NCBI GenBank assembly: GCA_030745815.1
Contig: JASLNX010000083.1
Location: forward strand, 1 to 5,759
Source of the DNA: an archaeon
Lineage (GTDB): Archaea; Iainarchaeota; Iainarchaeia; Iainarchaeales; GCA-2688035
Direction of reading: 5' to 3'
DNA length: 5,759 nucleotides
Part shown: piece by piece, positions 1-5,235 of the stretch
Layout of the letters: every line of letters starts with the position of its first letter
Numbering within the stretch: the first letter of the stretch is position 1
Notes under the pieces: generated by a model
The model's input: the letters and a program-made list of their open reading frames with translations, nothing else
Told to the model about the DNA's origin: nothing
The model's database searches: none
Translations under genes and position numbers: made by a program

Positions 1-263
1 GCATTGAAGCCGAGATTGCAGAAAGCGATCTTATTGGAAGTAACATTGTGCTGACAAACAAAGGGTTTATTGCAAACCCAATGATTTCAGAAAAAGAGTT
101 TAAGAAAATTGAAAAGAACACTGGATTGGAAGGAGCAACGGCAACAGCAAACTTTGGAGACAAATTTGTTGGAAACGGAGTTATTGCAAACAGCAATACT
201 GCATTTGTTGGGCTTCGAACAACCGGACACGAGCTAATAAGAATTGACGAAGGACTAAGTTGA
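1..263 (+). CDS. eif6: Translation initiation factor 6 (aIF6), C-terminal part, 5' end outside window
   Basis: The reading frame is open from position 3 and gives 86 residues before a TGA at 261-263. The gene begins upstream, so the GTG at 48 is an internal valine codon, not a start. Conserved aIF6 blocks are visible: IGSNIVLTNKGFIANP (visible residues 11-26), FVGNGVIANSNTAFVG (55-70) and TTGHELIRI (73-81), which correspond to the last repeats of the pentein-like propeller. Family knowledge: aIF6 binds the large ribosomal subunit and prevents premature joining with the small subunit; full proteins are about 220-230 residues, so roughly 60% is missing here. It lies 10 nt upstream of rpl18a, as in the known archaeal L31e–L39e–aIF6–LX–prefoldin–FtsY cluster, and its stop codon overlaps the SD of the next gene. 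Identification is firm. Confidence 0.93.
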   Translation, partial: IEAEIAESDLIGSNIVLTNKGFIANPMISEKEFKKIEKNTGLEGATATANFGDKFVGNGVIANSNTAFVGLRTTGHELIRIDEGLS

Positions 264-273
264 GGTAATTGCA

Positions 274-480
274 ATGAAAATATTTGAAGTAACCGGACAG
301 TACAAAGAAAAGAACAAAACAGTAAAGTTTACAATTAAGGTAAAGGCTGAAAGTAGCAACTATGCGGCCGACAAGGTTCTTTGCCAAATAGGAAGCAATC
401 ACAAAATAAAAAGAAGGCAAATAACCATAAATGAAACAAAGGAGATGGGTGAGGCAAATGGCGGAGAAAAAACAAATTGA
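274..480 (+). CDS. rpl18a: Large-subunit ribosomal protein L18a / LX (eL20)
   Basis: A 68-residue protein starting at ATG 274. The start is supported by GAGGT at 262-266, which overlaps the eif6 stop codon. The MKIFEVTGQY opening and the block GSNHKIKRRQITINETKEM (residues 40-58) are typical of archaeal LX/eL20. The length is normal for the short archaeal form. The protein is basic and is expected in the 50S subunit. The last nine residues (60-68, GANGGEKTN-like and poorly conserved in character) are encoded in the stretch that also carries the SD and first codons of pfdA, so this tail may exist mainly because of the overlap. The neighbours, eif6 upstream and pfdA downstream, match the conserved archaeal order, which strengthens the call. 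Confidence 0.92.
   Translation: MKIFEVTGQYKEKNKTVKFTIKVKAESSNYAADKVLCQIGSNHKIKRRQITINETKEMGEANGGEKTN
448..453 (+). promoter_or_regulatory. SD of pfdA, inside rpl18a
   Basis: GGTGAG lies 4 nt before ATG 458 and within the rpl18a coding sequence. It favours ATG 458 over the upstream in-frame ATG 431, which has no SD. Confidence 0.6.
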
Positions 481-901
481 ACTTAAAGGACAGCAAGTTC
501 TGCAAGCATATCAGGCAGAGCAGGCAAAATTAGAAGACCTTCAAAGAAGAATGAAGGGACTACAAACTTTAATGGTTGAAACAGCTGCAGCCGAACAGTC
601 ACTTAATGAAATCAGCAAATCTGGAAAAAACCAAAAAATAATGGTTGCACTTGGAGGCGGAATATATGTTGACGCTACACTTGAATCAACCAAGAAAGTT
701 AAAGTAGGCCTTGGAGACGGAGTTTTAATGGGAGAAACCTTGGAAAAATCCCTAAAAGATCTTGTTGCAAGAGCAAAAGAAATCCAAAAAGATATTATTA
801 GTGTTCAAAAAGCAGAAAGTGCCACAATGCAAAACCTTAGAAACATTGGTTCAGCAATAGAGAGTGCAAGACAAAAGGACGCTGAGGCAGCAAAAAACTA
901 A
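458..901 (+). CDS. pfdA: Prefoldin alpha subunit
   Basis: Prefoldin is a hexameric jellyfish-shaped chaperone that passes unfolded chains to the thermosome. From ATG 458 the product has 147 residues. Residues 1-55 form an N-terminal helix rich in Q, E, K and L with coiled-coil character; residues 61-90 carry the beta-hairpin core, with MVALGGGIYVDATL (62-75) and VKVGLGDGV (81-89), which are diagnostic for the alpha subunit; residues 93-142 form the second coiled-coil helix. An ATG at 431 would add nine residues, but no SD precedes it, while GGTGAG at 448-453 sits just before ATG 458. This start gives a 23-nt overlap with rpl18a and suggests translational coupling. The partner beta subunit gene is not in this window. 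Confidence 0.93.
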   Translation: MAEKKQIELKGQQVLQAYQAEQAKLEDLQRRMKGLQTLMVETAAAEQSLNEISKSGKNQKIMVALGGGIYVDATLESTKKVKVGLGDGVLMGETLEKSLKDLVARAKEIQKDIISVQKAESATMQNLRNIGSAIESARQKDAEAAKN

Positions 902-904
902 AGC

Positions 905-909
905 GTGAG
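905..909 (+). promoter_or_regulatory. SD deciding the UUG start of ftsY
   Basis: GTGAG lies between the pfdA stop (899-901) and UUG 914, with 4 nt of spacing. It matches part of the archaeal GGAGGTGA consensus and supports the non-AUG start. Confidence 0.55.
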
Positions 910-913
910 CTAA

Positions 914-2104
914 TTGTTCGACCTATTAAAGAAAAAACTAAGCGGTTTTACTGAAAAATTCAAGAAAAAGGTTGAACCAGCTGATGAAAAGAAAGAAATA
1001 CTAATTCAAGAACCGGTCAAAGAGCCGGTTCCAAAACCTATCTTAAAAAAACCAAAACCGTTGGAAAAACCAACTGCAGTTCAAGAAAAGCCTAAGGCAG
1101 TTGAGGTTTTAGAAGAAGCAGAAGTTGAAGAAATCGCAGAACTAGAAGAGCCTACAACAGAAGAGGCAATGGAAATTGCCGAAATTCCTGAAGAACAGCC
1201 AAGGGAGTTAACTGCAAAGGTTTCAAAGTTTGGCAGACTAAAAAAGGCCCTTGGAGCAGAAATAACCATTCACGAATCAGACGTAAAGGATTTACTTTGG
1301 GAACTTGAATTATCCCTTCTTGAAGCAGACGTTGAACAAACCACTGCAGAAGAAATAAGCAAGGAACTAAAACAAAGACTTGTTGGCAAAAAAATAAAGA
1401 AAGGCCAAAACATTGACTCGGTTTTAAAAAGCGAAATAAGAAGTGTTCTTGCAACAATAATGAAAACAGAGGGACTTGACCTTGAAAAAGAAATAAGGGC
1501 AAAAAAGGAAAAGCCTTACAGGATTCTTTTCCTTGGCCCAAACGGAGCAGGCAAAACAACCACAATAGCAAAGTTAACCCACCGACTGCAGGAAAAAGGA
1601 CTTAAGGTTCTTTGGAGCGCGTCAGATACTTTTAGAGCTGCCTCCATTGAACAGCTTGAAAAGCACGCGGCCAACCTCAAGGTAAGGGTTGTAAAGCACA
1701 GTTACGGCGCTGACCCTGCAGCAGTTGCATTTGACGCAATAAAGGCGGCTCAAAGTAGAGGCATTGACGTTGTAATGATTGACTCTGCTGGAAGACAAGA
1801 AACTGACAGTAATTTGATGCAGGAACTTAACAAAATTGTAAGAGTTACCCAGCCAGACTTAAGAATTTACATTGGAGAAGCATTTACAGGGCAAGCACTG
1901 CTGCAACAAGCTCAAGAGTATGACAAGGTTGCAGGAGTTGACGCATTTATACTAACAAAAATTGACTGCGACGCAAAAGGCGGAACAACAATTTCTCTTC
2001 TCTACAAACTAAAAAAGCCAATTTTATTTGTTGGGGTGGGACAAGAGTACCCTGACCTAAAAAAGTTTGACCCAGAATTTGTTCTAAAACAAGTAATTGG
2101 ATAG
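914..2104 (+). CDS. ftsY: Signal recognition particle receptor FtsY (SRP GTPase), UUG start
   Basis: FtsY is the membrane-associated receptor that docks SRP54-bound ribosomes; both GTPases hydrolyse GTP when cargo is handed to the Sec translocon. The product has 396 residues. Residues 1-20 form a basic amphipathic helix (MFDLLKKKLSGFTEKF), fitting membrane attachment. Residues 21-98 are a low-complexity linker rich in K, P and E. The N domain follows at about 100-195 and the G domain at about 200-396. Motifs: G1 GPNGAGKTT 208-216, G2 DTFRAAS 238-244, G3 DSAGR 290-294, G4 TKID 348-351 followed by AKGG 354-357, G5 GVGQ 374-377. The UUG start at 914 is supported by GTGAG at 905-909 and by the typical FtsY N-terminus; no better start exists. 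It is the last gene of the eif6–rpl18a–pfdA–ftsY run. G3 has Ser where Thr is usual. Confidence 0.96.
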   Translation: MFDLLKKKLSGFTEKFKKKVEPADEKKEILIQEPVKEPVPKPILKKPKPLEKPTAVQEKPKAVEVLEEAEVEEIAELEEPTTEEAMEIAEIPEEQPRELTAKVSKFGRLKKALGAEITIHESDVKDLLWELELSLLEADVEQTTAEEISKELKQRLVGKKIKKGQNIDSVLKSEIRSVLATIMKTEGLDLEKEIRAKKEKPYRILFLGPNGAGKTTTIAKLTHRLQEKGLKVLWSASDTFRAASIEQLEKHAANLKVRVVKHSYGADPAAVAFDAIKAAQSRGIDVVMIDSAGRQETDSNLMQELNKIVRVTQPDLRIYIGEAFTGQALLQQAQEYDKVAGVDAFILTKIDCDAKGGTTISLLYKLKKPILFVGVGQEYPDLKKFDPEFVLKQVIG

Positions 2105-2107
2105 AAT

Positions 2108-2125
2108 AGAATAGCTTTTTATTCT
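2108..2125 (+). terminator. Weak candidate terminator of the eif6–ftsY operon
   Basis: Just after the ftsY stop, AGAATA (2108-2113) can pair with TATTCT (2120-2125) around a loop containing a T5 run (2116-2120). The A/T-only stem is weak, so the T run itself, the usual archaeal termination signal, is the more likely active element. The same bases form the TATA-like box of the next gene. Confidence 0.35.
2115..2123 (+). promoter_or_regulatory. TATA-like box of the gene at 2146, leaderless arrangement
   Basis: CTTTTTATT is centred 27 nt upstream of ATG 2146. Archaeal TATA boxes are usually centred about 26-27 nt upstream of the transcription start, so the predicted start falls on or beside the ATG. 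No SD is seen between the box and the ATG. Both facts point to a leaderless transcript; this is inference from spacing. Confidence 0.45.
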
Positions 2126-2145
2126 GCAGAAACCTAATTATTTAG

Positions 2146-3057
2146 ATGGGTAGAAAGAGCACTAAAAAAACAGCCGCACAGGGTAAGGCAAGCAGAAGCG
2201 CAGCGACCTTACCTCTGAGGCCATTAACTACAAGGGAAAGTATAGTGGCAAGAGCTGTCGCGGATTTCGCAGCAAACAAAGCACCCAAAAAAAAGGCACC
2301 TGCTGAGCCCACCTGGCTTAAGAAATTTCGTAGGCGCAAAGTTCCAATGAAAAGTGAAGGAAGAGTCTTCCTCTCTACCCCCTTTGTAAATGTACTAACA
2401 AAAAGACGGGTATCTGGATTTATTGGGCCCCCTACCCCTGCACAAGTGCAGGTCGAAAGACTGTTTTCTAACTTCCTTGTGAAGGAAGTATCCAGAATAT
2501 CAGGGTCGTTTCTAGGGAGTTCAATGAATCATCTTCTAGTAAGAATTGAGGACTCAGCCCAAGGGTATAAAAAATATGTAAAACAACTCAGAGACGCACG
2601 GACAAAACTACAACAACTGGAAAGAGGCAGCCCTGAACATAAAAAAGCCGTTAAAGGATATTTAGCAGTGGAAAAGAGATACGTCAAAGGACTTATTACT
2701 TGGGGGGTCACACGTTTCTTCATCGCAGACACTTTCATGCGCCATCGTTTCCCAAAATGGTCAAAAGAGCTCAGGCGCCTAGTGGTAACCCAAATGGGTA
2801 TGAAATTTGGTATCATAAACGAGGCCCATTATATAAATCTTGCAGAAAAAATAATAACCCCTGAAAGAAGAAAGGTTACCAAAATATACCGTAAGCTTTG
2901 TGGTAAACGTGAAACAACACGCATTGCAAAAAGAATTGCAGTTCTTTCGCTAGAAGGTGCCAAAACCACCCTAAAAAGACTTGAGGCAATAACTCGAAAG
3001 CCAGAAGAAAACGTAACAGCGTTAAAGGAACGGCTTGATGCAACCATATCCACCTAA
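2146..3057 (+). CDS. Hypothetical strongly basic protein, 303 aa
   Basis: I do not recognise this family. The frame is open for 303 codons with a TAA at 3055-3057. By hand count it has about 68 Lys/Arg against 24 Asp/Glu, spread over the whole length, so it should be very basic. Residues 1-70 are low-complexity and rich in K, R, A, T and P (for example KKKAPAEP and KKFRRRK), like a disordered nucleic-acid-binding tail. Residues 75-130 are mixed and include GFIGPPTPAQ (91-100). Residues 138-182 look like paired charged helices (YKKYVKQL, RTKLQQLE), and 200-300 are again helical and basic. There is no signal peptide, membrane segment, Cys/His metal cluster or nucleotide-binding motif. ATG 2146 fits a leaderless start; the next in-frame ATG (2347) has no SD. 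It follows ftsY on the same strand but with its own promoter. RNA or DNA binding, perhaps ribosome-linked, is a guess from charge alone. Confidence 0.75.
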   Translation: MGRKSTKKTAAQGKASRSAATLPLRPLTTRESIVARAVADFAANKAPKKKAPAEPTWLKKFRRRKVPMKSEGRVFLSTPFVNVLTKRRVSGFIGPPTPAQVQVERLFSNFLVKEVSRISGSFLGSSMNHLLVRIEDSAQGYKKYVKQLRDARTKLQQLERGSPEHKKAVKGYLAVEKRYVKGLITWGVTRFFIADTFMRHRFPKWSKELRRLVVTQMGMKFGIINEAHYINLAEKIITPERRKVTKIYRKLCGKRETTRIAKRIAVLSLEGAKTTLKRLEAITRKPEENVTALKERLDATIST

Positions 3058-3093
3058 ACGCCTGAAAGAATAATTCTTAAGTAGACCCACAAA

Positions 3094-3558
3094 TTACTGC
3101 ACGCTAATCTGCACTTTCTTACTAATGTCCACTCCACCTGGAATGTCAAGGGTTGCTTCAATAAACCACTTTACTTGAGAAGAGCGCCCGCCAAGGAACT
3201 GCACTGCCTTTAAGGCGGTTCCAAGATTTCCTCCAATTTCTTGGGGCAATGCGCTTTGTTGTGGAATCTGAATTTTGAAATCGTAATCTACGCCTGGGGG
3301 CGAGTAGAGCTTTTGCCCATCAATTGTTACCGCGTTCTGGAAAAGAACCTGGTCCTGGTTGCTTCTAGACATGCCACCTCTGGAATTGGTCCCGTACTGG
3401 GTAACTTTCTTTACTGCCATAATTCTTACCCTAAGCTCCCTTGCGTTCTTGTCCTTCTTAAGCTTTAGAGCAAGCTTCCCCTCGGCTGTTTCGCCAAAGG
3501 CAAAATTTGTCTTGTTAAGAGTAAGCGTTATTCCGCCTTCAAAAAATCCAAAAACCAT
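3094..3558 (-). CDS. Spo0M/arrestin-like domain protein
   Basis: A 154-residue protein from ATG 3558, with SD GGTGAT (complement of 3562-3567) 3 nt upstream. It has no signal peptide, membrane helix or enzyme motif. The sequence looks all-beta. The opening ITLTLNKTNFAFGETAEG (residues 10-27) resembles the first strands of arrestin/Spo0M domains, where a ligand-like strand is followed by a 'φxxGExφxG' turn. The block VTIDGQKLYSPPGVDYDFKI (77-96) and the end WFIEATLDIPGGVDISKKV (131-149) match the family pattern 'W.v.a.ldip.g.d...' as I remember it. Family members are soluble beta-sandwich adaptors (bacterial Spo0M influences sporulation and envelope-related processes); the archaeal role is unknown. 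At 154 residues it is shorter than Spo0M (about 250) and may hold only one lobe plus a strand pair. It lies downstream of lemA–htpX on the same strand, with its own promoter, and converges with the basic-protein gene across 36 bp. Confidence 0.7.
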   Translation of the reverse strand: MVFGFFEGGITLTLNKTNFAFGETAEGKLALKLKKDKNARELRVRIMAVKKVTQYGTNSRGGMSRSNQDQVLFQNAVTIDGQKLYSPPGVDYDFKIQIPQQSALPQEIGGNLGTALKAVQFLGGRSSQVKWFIEATLDIPGGVDISKKVQISVQ

Positions 3559-3588
3559 AAAATCACCAGAAAGACATATGCAGAGCGG

Positions 3589-3597
3589 GTATTTATT
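3589..3597 (-). promoter_or_regulatory. TATA-like box of the arrestin-like gene
   Basis: On the minus strand the box reads AATAAATAC, centred 35 nt upstream of ATG 3558, with purine-rich GAAAC just upstream that could serve as a BRE. The predicted transcription start is near 3567, giving a leader of about 9 nt that just includes the GGTGAT SD. The identical 9-mer occurs in the lemA promoter. Confidence 0.5.
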
Positions 3598-3610
3598 TGT
3601 TTCTGAAACA
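3598..3610. repeat. 13-bp palindrome between htpX and the arrestin-like promoter
   Basis: TGTTTC and GAAACA are perfect inverted arms around a single central base. The palindrome lies 1 nt from the htpX stop codon and directly abuts the TATA-like box, covering the place where a BRE would be. It could be an operator or may be chance. Confidence 0.4.
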
Positions 3611-3611
3611 G

Positions 3612-4553
3612 TTACATTGCATTAAGTTTTGCAATCCTGTCATCAATTGGCGGGTGAGTTGCAAACATTGACTTCATCCAAAGCTTCTGACCCTTTAACG
3701 GATTTGCAATGTAGAGATGAGCTGTTGCCTTGTTTGCTGCCTCAAGCGGTTCTGAATCATTCTTTATTTTTGAAAGAGCAGATGCTAAGCCCCCTGGGTA
3801 GCGAGTCATTTGAACAGCACTGGCATCGGCTAGATACTCTCTTTTTCTACTAATGGCCATTTTAATAATTTGAGCAATTATTGGAGTAAGAATCGCCAAT
3901 GCAATTGCCACAATAATTAATACAATAGTAATTCCCCCCCCACCCTTGTCAGAACTTCCTCCGCGACTTCGGCCACCTCTTCCGCGGCCAAAAATCATTC
4001 CTCTAAAGAAAAACCGCAGCATAAAATCACTAAGTAAAACCGCAAGCCCTACAAGAGTTGCAGCCATTGTCATAACCTTTATGTCACTGTTTTGAATGTG
4101 AGACATTTCGTGGGCAACAACTGCGGTTAGTTCTGGCCTAGTAAGGCGTTGGATGCACCCTGTTGTAACACAAACCACACTGTGTTCAGGATTTCTCCCG
4201 GTTGCAAAGGCGTTAATTGCAGTATCATTTATTACGTAAACTTTTGGCTTTGGTAAGCCTGAAGCAATTGCCATTTCTTCAACAATGTTATGAAGCTGCT
4301 TAAACTTCTTTGGATCAGCAGGTTTTGCAAAACTTATAGCAGTAACAATCTTGTCGCTGTTATAGTATGCTACCACCATGTAAACTATTGCAAAGATTGC
4401 AAAGAGGATAACAATAACATAGCCATCTACCCCGTAAGCAATCTCCAAAAGGTAGGAACTAACAACTCCTAAAAGTAAGATTAGTAAAAAGAAAGCAACA
4501 AACAGGACAAAAGTCATCCTGTTGTTTGCCTTAATCTCTTCATAGAAAGCCAA
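3612..4553 (-). CDS. htpX: HtpX-type membrane zinc metalloprotease (M48 family)
   Basis: HtpX is an integral-membrane protease that cuts damaged or misfolded membrane proteins. The product has 313 residues, normal for the family. Two membrane helices lie at about 14-36 and 44-63, and a second pair at about 160-184 and 208-230. NAFATG (114-119) precedes the zinc site HEMSH (148-152: ligands H148 and H152, catalytic E149). SRKREYLADA (235-244) supplies the third ligand, E239. The end carries LYIANP (280-285) and THPPIDDRI (299-307). A Gly/Arg-rich loop (residues about 189-207) separates the second helix pair. The UUG start at 4553 is supported by a G5 SD-like run (4562-4566) and by the FYEEIKANNR opening, typical of archaeal HtpX as I recall it. 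It lies 13 nt downstream of lemA, very likely in the same transcript. Confidence 0.95.
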   Translation of the reverse strand: MAFYEEIKANNRMTFVLFVAFFLLILLLGVVSSYLLEIAYGVDGYVIVILFAIFAIVYMVVAYYNSDKIVTAISFAKPADPKKFKQLHNIVEEMAIASGLPKPKVYVINDTAINAFATGRNPEHSVVCVTTGCIQRLTRPELTAVVAHEMSHIQNSDIKVMTMAATLVGLAVLLSDFMLRFFFRGMIFGRGRGGRSRGGSSDKGGGGITIVLIIVAIALAILTPIIAQIIKMAISRKREYLADASAVQMTRYPGGLASALSKIKNDSEPLEAANKATAHLYIANPLKGQKLWMKSMFATHPPIDDRIAKLNAM

Positions 4554-4561
4554 TTCATTTG

Positions 4562-4566
4562 CCCCC
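4562..4566 (-). promoter_or_regulatory. SD-like G run of htpX
   Basis: On the minus strand GGGGG follows the lemA TAA directly and lies 8 nt before UUG 4553. An out-of-frame AUG (4558-4556) sits only 3 nt from it, which is too close for efficient use. Confidence 0.5.
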
Positions 4567-5142
4567 TTAACCTAAGTCCGAAAAATCTGCCTTAACCGCT
4601 TTTCTAACGGAAGCGTCTTTTACTTCATAGAATTCCTTGGGATTTGACATTCCAAAGATTCCTGCCACAACAACTCCTGGAAATTGAGCAATTGCTGTGT
4701 TAAAGCGCATCACAGAATCGTTGTAAAGCTGCCTTGCTGCGGCAACCCTGTTTTCTGTTGTAGCAAACTCTTCCTGAAGGGACTTAAAATTTTCACTAGC
4801 CTTAAGCGTTGGATAACTTTCCGCAACTGCGAAAATTGTTTTCAACGCACCGGAAAGCATGTTGTCCCCCTTAGCGGCCTGAGCTGGTGTTTTCGCGTTC
4901 ATTATTGCCGTTCTTGCCTTGGTAACATCAGTAAGAACCTTCTTCTCAAACTTTGCATAGCCCTTAACTGTTTCAATCAAGTTAGGAATCAAATCAGCAC
5001 GCCTTTTTAGCTGCACATCAATTTGCGCCCAAGCATTCTCAACACGCTTTTGCAAGCCAATAAGACTGTTGTAAATTCCTATTAGGATAATTGCAATAAT
5101 TACAATTCCTACTACTCCAACAATAAGTAAAATCTCTAACAA
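4567..5142 (-). CDS. lemA: LemA family membrane protein
   Basis: A 191-residue protein whose biochemical role is unresolved in the family. Residues 3-23 form one N-terminal membrane helix (ILLIVGVVGIVIIAIILIGI) with almost nothing before it, so the long helical body would face one side of the membrane. Signature blocks: YNSLIGLQKRVENAWAQIDV (24-43), QLKRRADLIPNLIETVKGYA (44-63), AVAESYPTLKASENFKSLQ (105-123) and ARQLYNDSVMRFNTAIAQFP (136-155). Length matches typical LemA (about 180-200). The UUG start at 5142 is decided by a full-strength SD, AGGAGGTG (5148-5155), with 5 nt spacing. It is the first gene of a minus-strand unit with htpX; the LemA–HtpX pairing is common in bacteria and some archaea, which supports a shared role in membrane upkeep. 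It diverges from srp54 across 117 bp. Confidence 0.95.
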   Translation of the reverse strand: MLEILLIVGVVGIVIIAIILIGIYNSLIGLQKRVENAWAQIDVQLKRRADLIPNLIETVKGYAKFEKKVLTDVTKARTAIMNAKTPAQAAKGDNMLSGALKTIFAVAESYPTLKASENFKSLQEEFATTENRVAAARQLYNDSVMRFNTAIAQFPGVVVAGIFGMSNPKEFYEVKDASVRKAVKADFSDLG

Positions 5143-5147
5143 CCTAG

Positions 5148-5155
5148 CACCTCCT
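5148..5155 (-). promoter_or_regulatory. Strong SD of lemA
   Basis: On the minus strand AGGAGGTG lies 5 nt before UUG 5142. It is the closest match to the archaeal SD consensus in the window and settles a non-AUG start. Confidence 0.8.
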
Positions 5156-5175
5156 GCAAGTATTAATTGAAATAA

Positions 5176-5184
5176 GTATTTATT
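5176..5184 (-). promoter_or_regulatory. TATA-like box of lemA–htpX
   Basis: AATAAATAC on the minus strand is centred 38 nt upstream of UUG 5142. The predicted transcription start is near 5154, so the leader would be about 12 nt and carry the SD at its very 5' end. The same 9-mer is used by the arrestin-like gene. Confidence 0.45.
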
Positions 5185-5202
5185 CTTATGTTTTGATTGA
5201 GA

Positions 5203-5235
5203 GCAGGCAAAAAGCTTATTTAACCCTTTTCCTGC
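5203..5235. repeat. Imperfect inverted repeat flanking the srp54 TATA box
   Basis: GCAGGCAAAAAG (5203-5214) and CCTTTTCCTGC (5225-5235) are near-complementary, with five perfect outer base pairs (GCAGG/CCTGC) and A/T-rich inner arms. The TATA box (5215-5223) forms the centre. It would lie upstream of the transcription start, so it suits a DNA-binding site better than an RNA hairpin. Confidence 0.4.
5215..5223 (+). promoter_or_regulatory. TATA-like box of srp54
   Basis: CTTATTTAA is centred 41 nt upstream of ATG 5260, with an A-rich run before it that could act as BRE. The predicted transcription start is near 5245, leaving a leader of about 15 nt with the AGGTG SD. Confidence 0.5.

Noticed and set aside
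1152..1571. A 139-codon open frame on the minus strand
   Set aside because: It lies wholly inside ftsY, has a Leu/Phe/Gln-rich composition typical of the complement of Lys/Glu-rich coding DNA, and has no SD or family resemblance.
2471..2489. Perfect 8-bp inverted repeat ACTTCCTT/AAGGAAGT with a 3-nt loop, and a 15-bp palindrome at 2358-2372
   Set aside because: Both are inside the basic-protein coding sequence. Repeats of this size are expected about once by chance in a window of this length, and no regulatory context is visible.
2146..3057. Possible foreign origin of the basic-protein gene from codon use
   Set aside because: Its Arg codons are CGN in 13 of 32 cases against 1 of 13 in ftsY, but the visible part of srp54 also uses CGN in 5 of 7. 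Codon use varies among resident genes, so it does not show transfer.
3058..3093. AAGAATAATTCTT palindrome (3066-3078) as a bidirectional terminator between the convergent genes
   Set aside because: The arms are only 6 bp, A/T-rich and separated by one base, and no T run follows on either strand. Transcripts may simply end in or beyond this 36-bp gap.
4684..5010. A 108-codon plus-strand open frame, rich in Cys
   Set aside because: It is the antisense shadow of lemA, whose protein sequence is clearly conserved. The Cys content comes from the complementary frame and forms no regular zinc-binding spacing.
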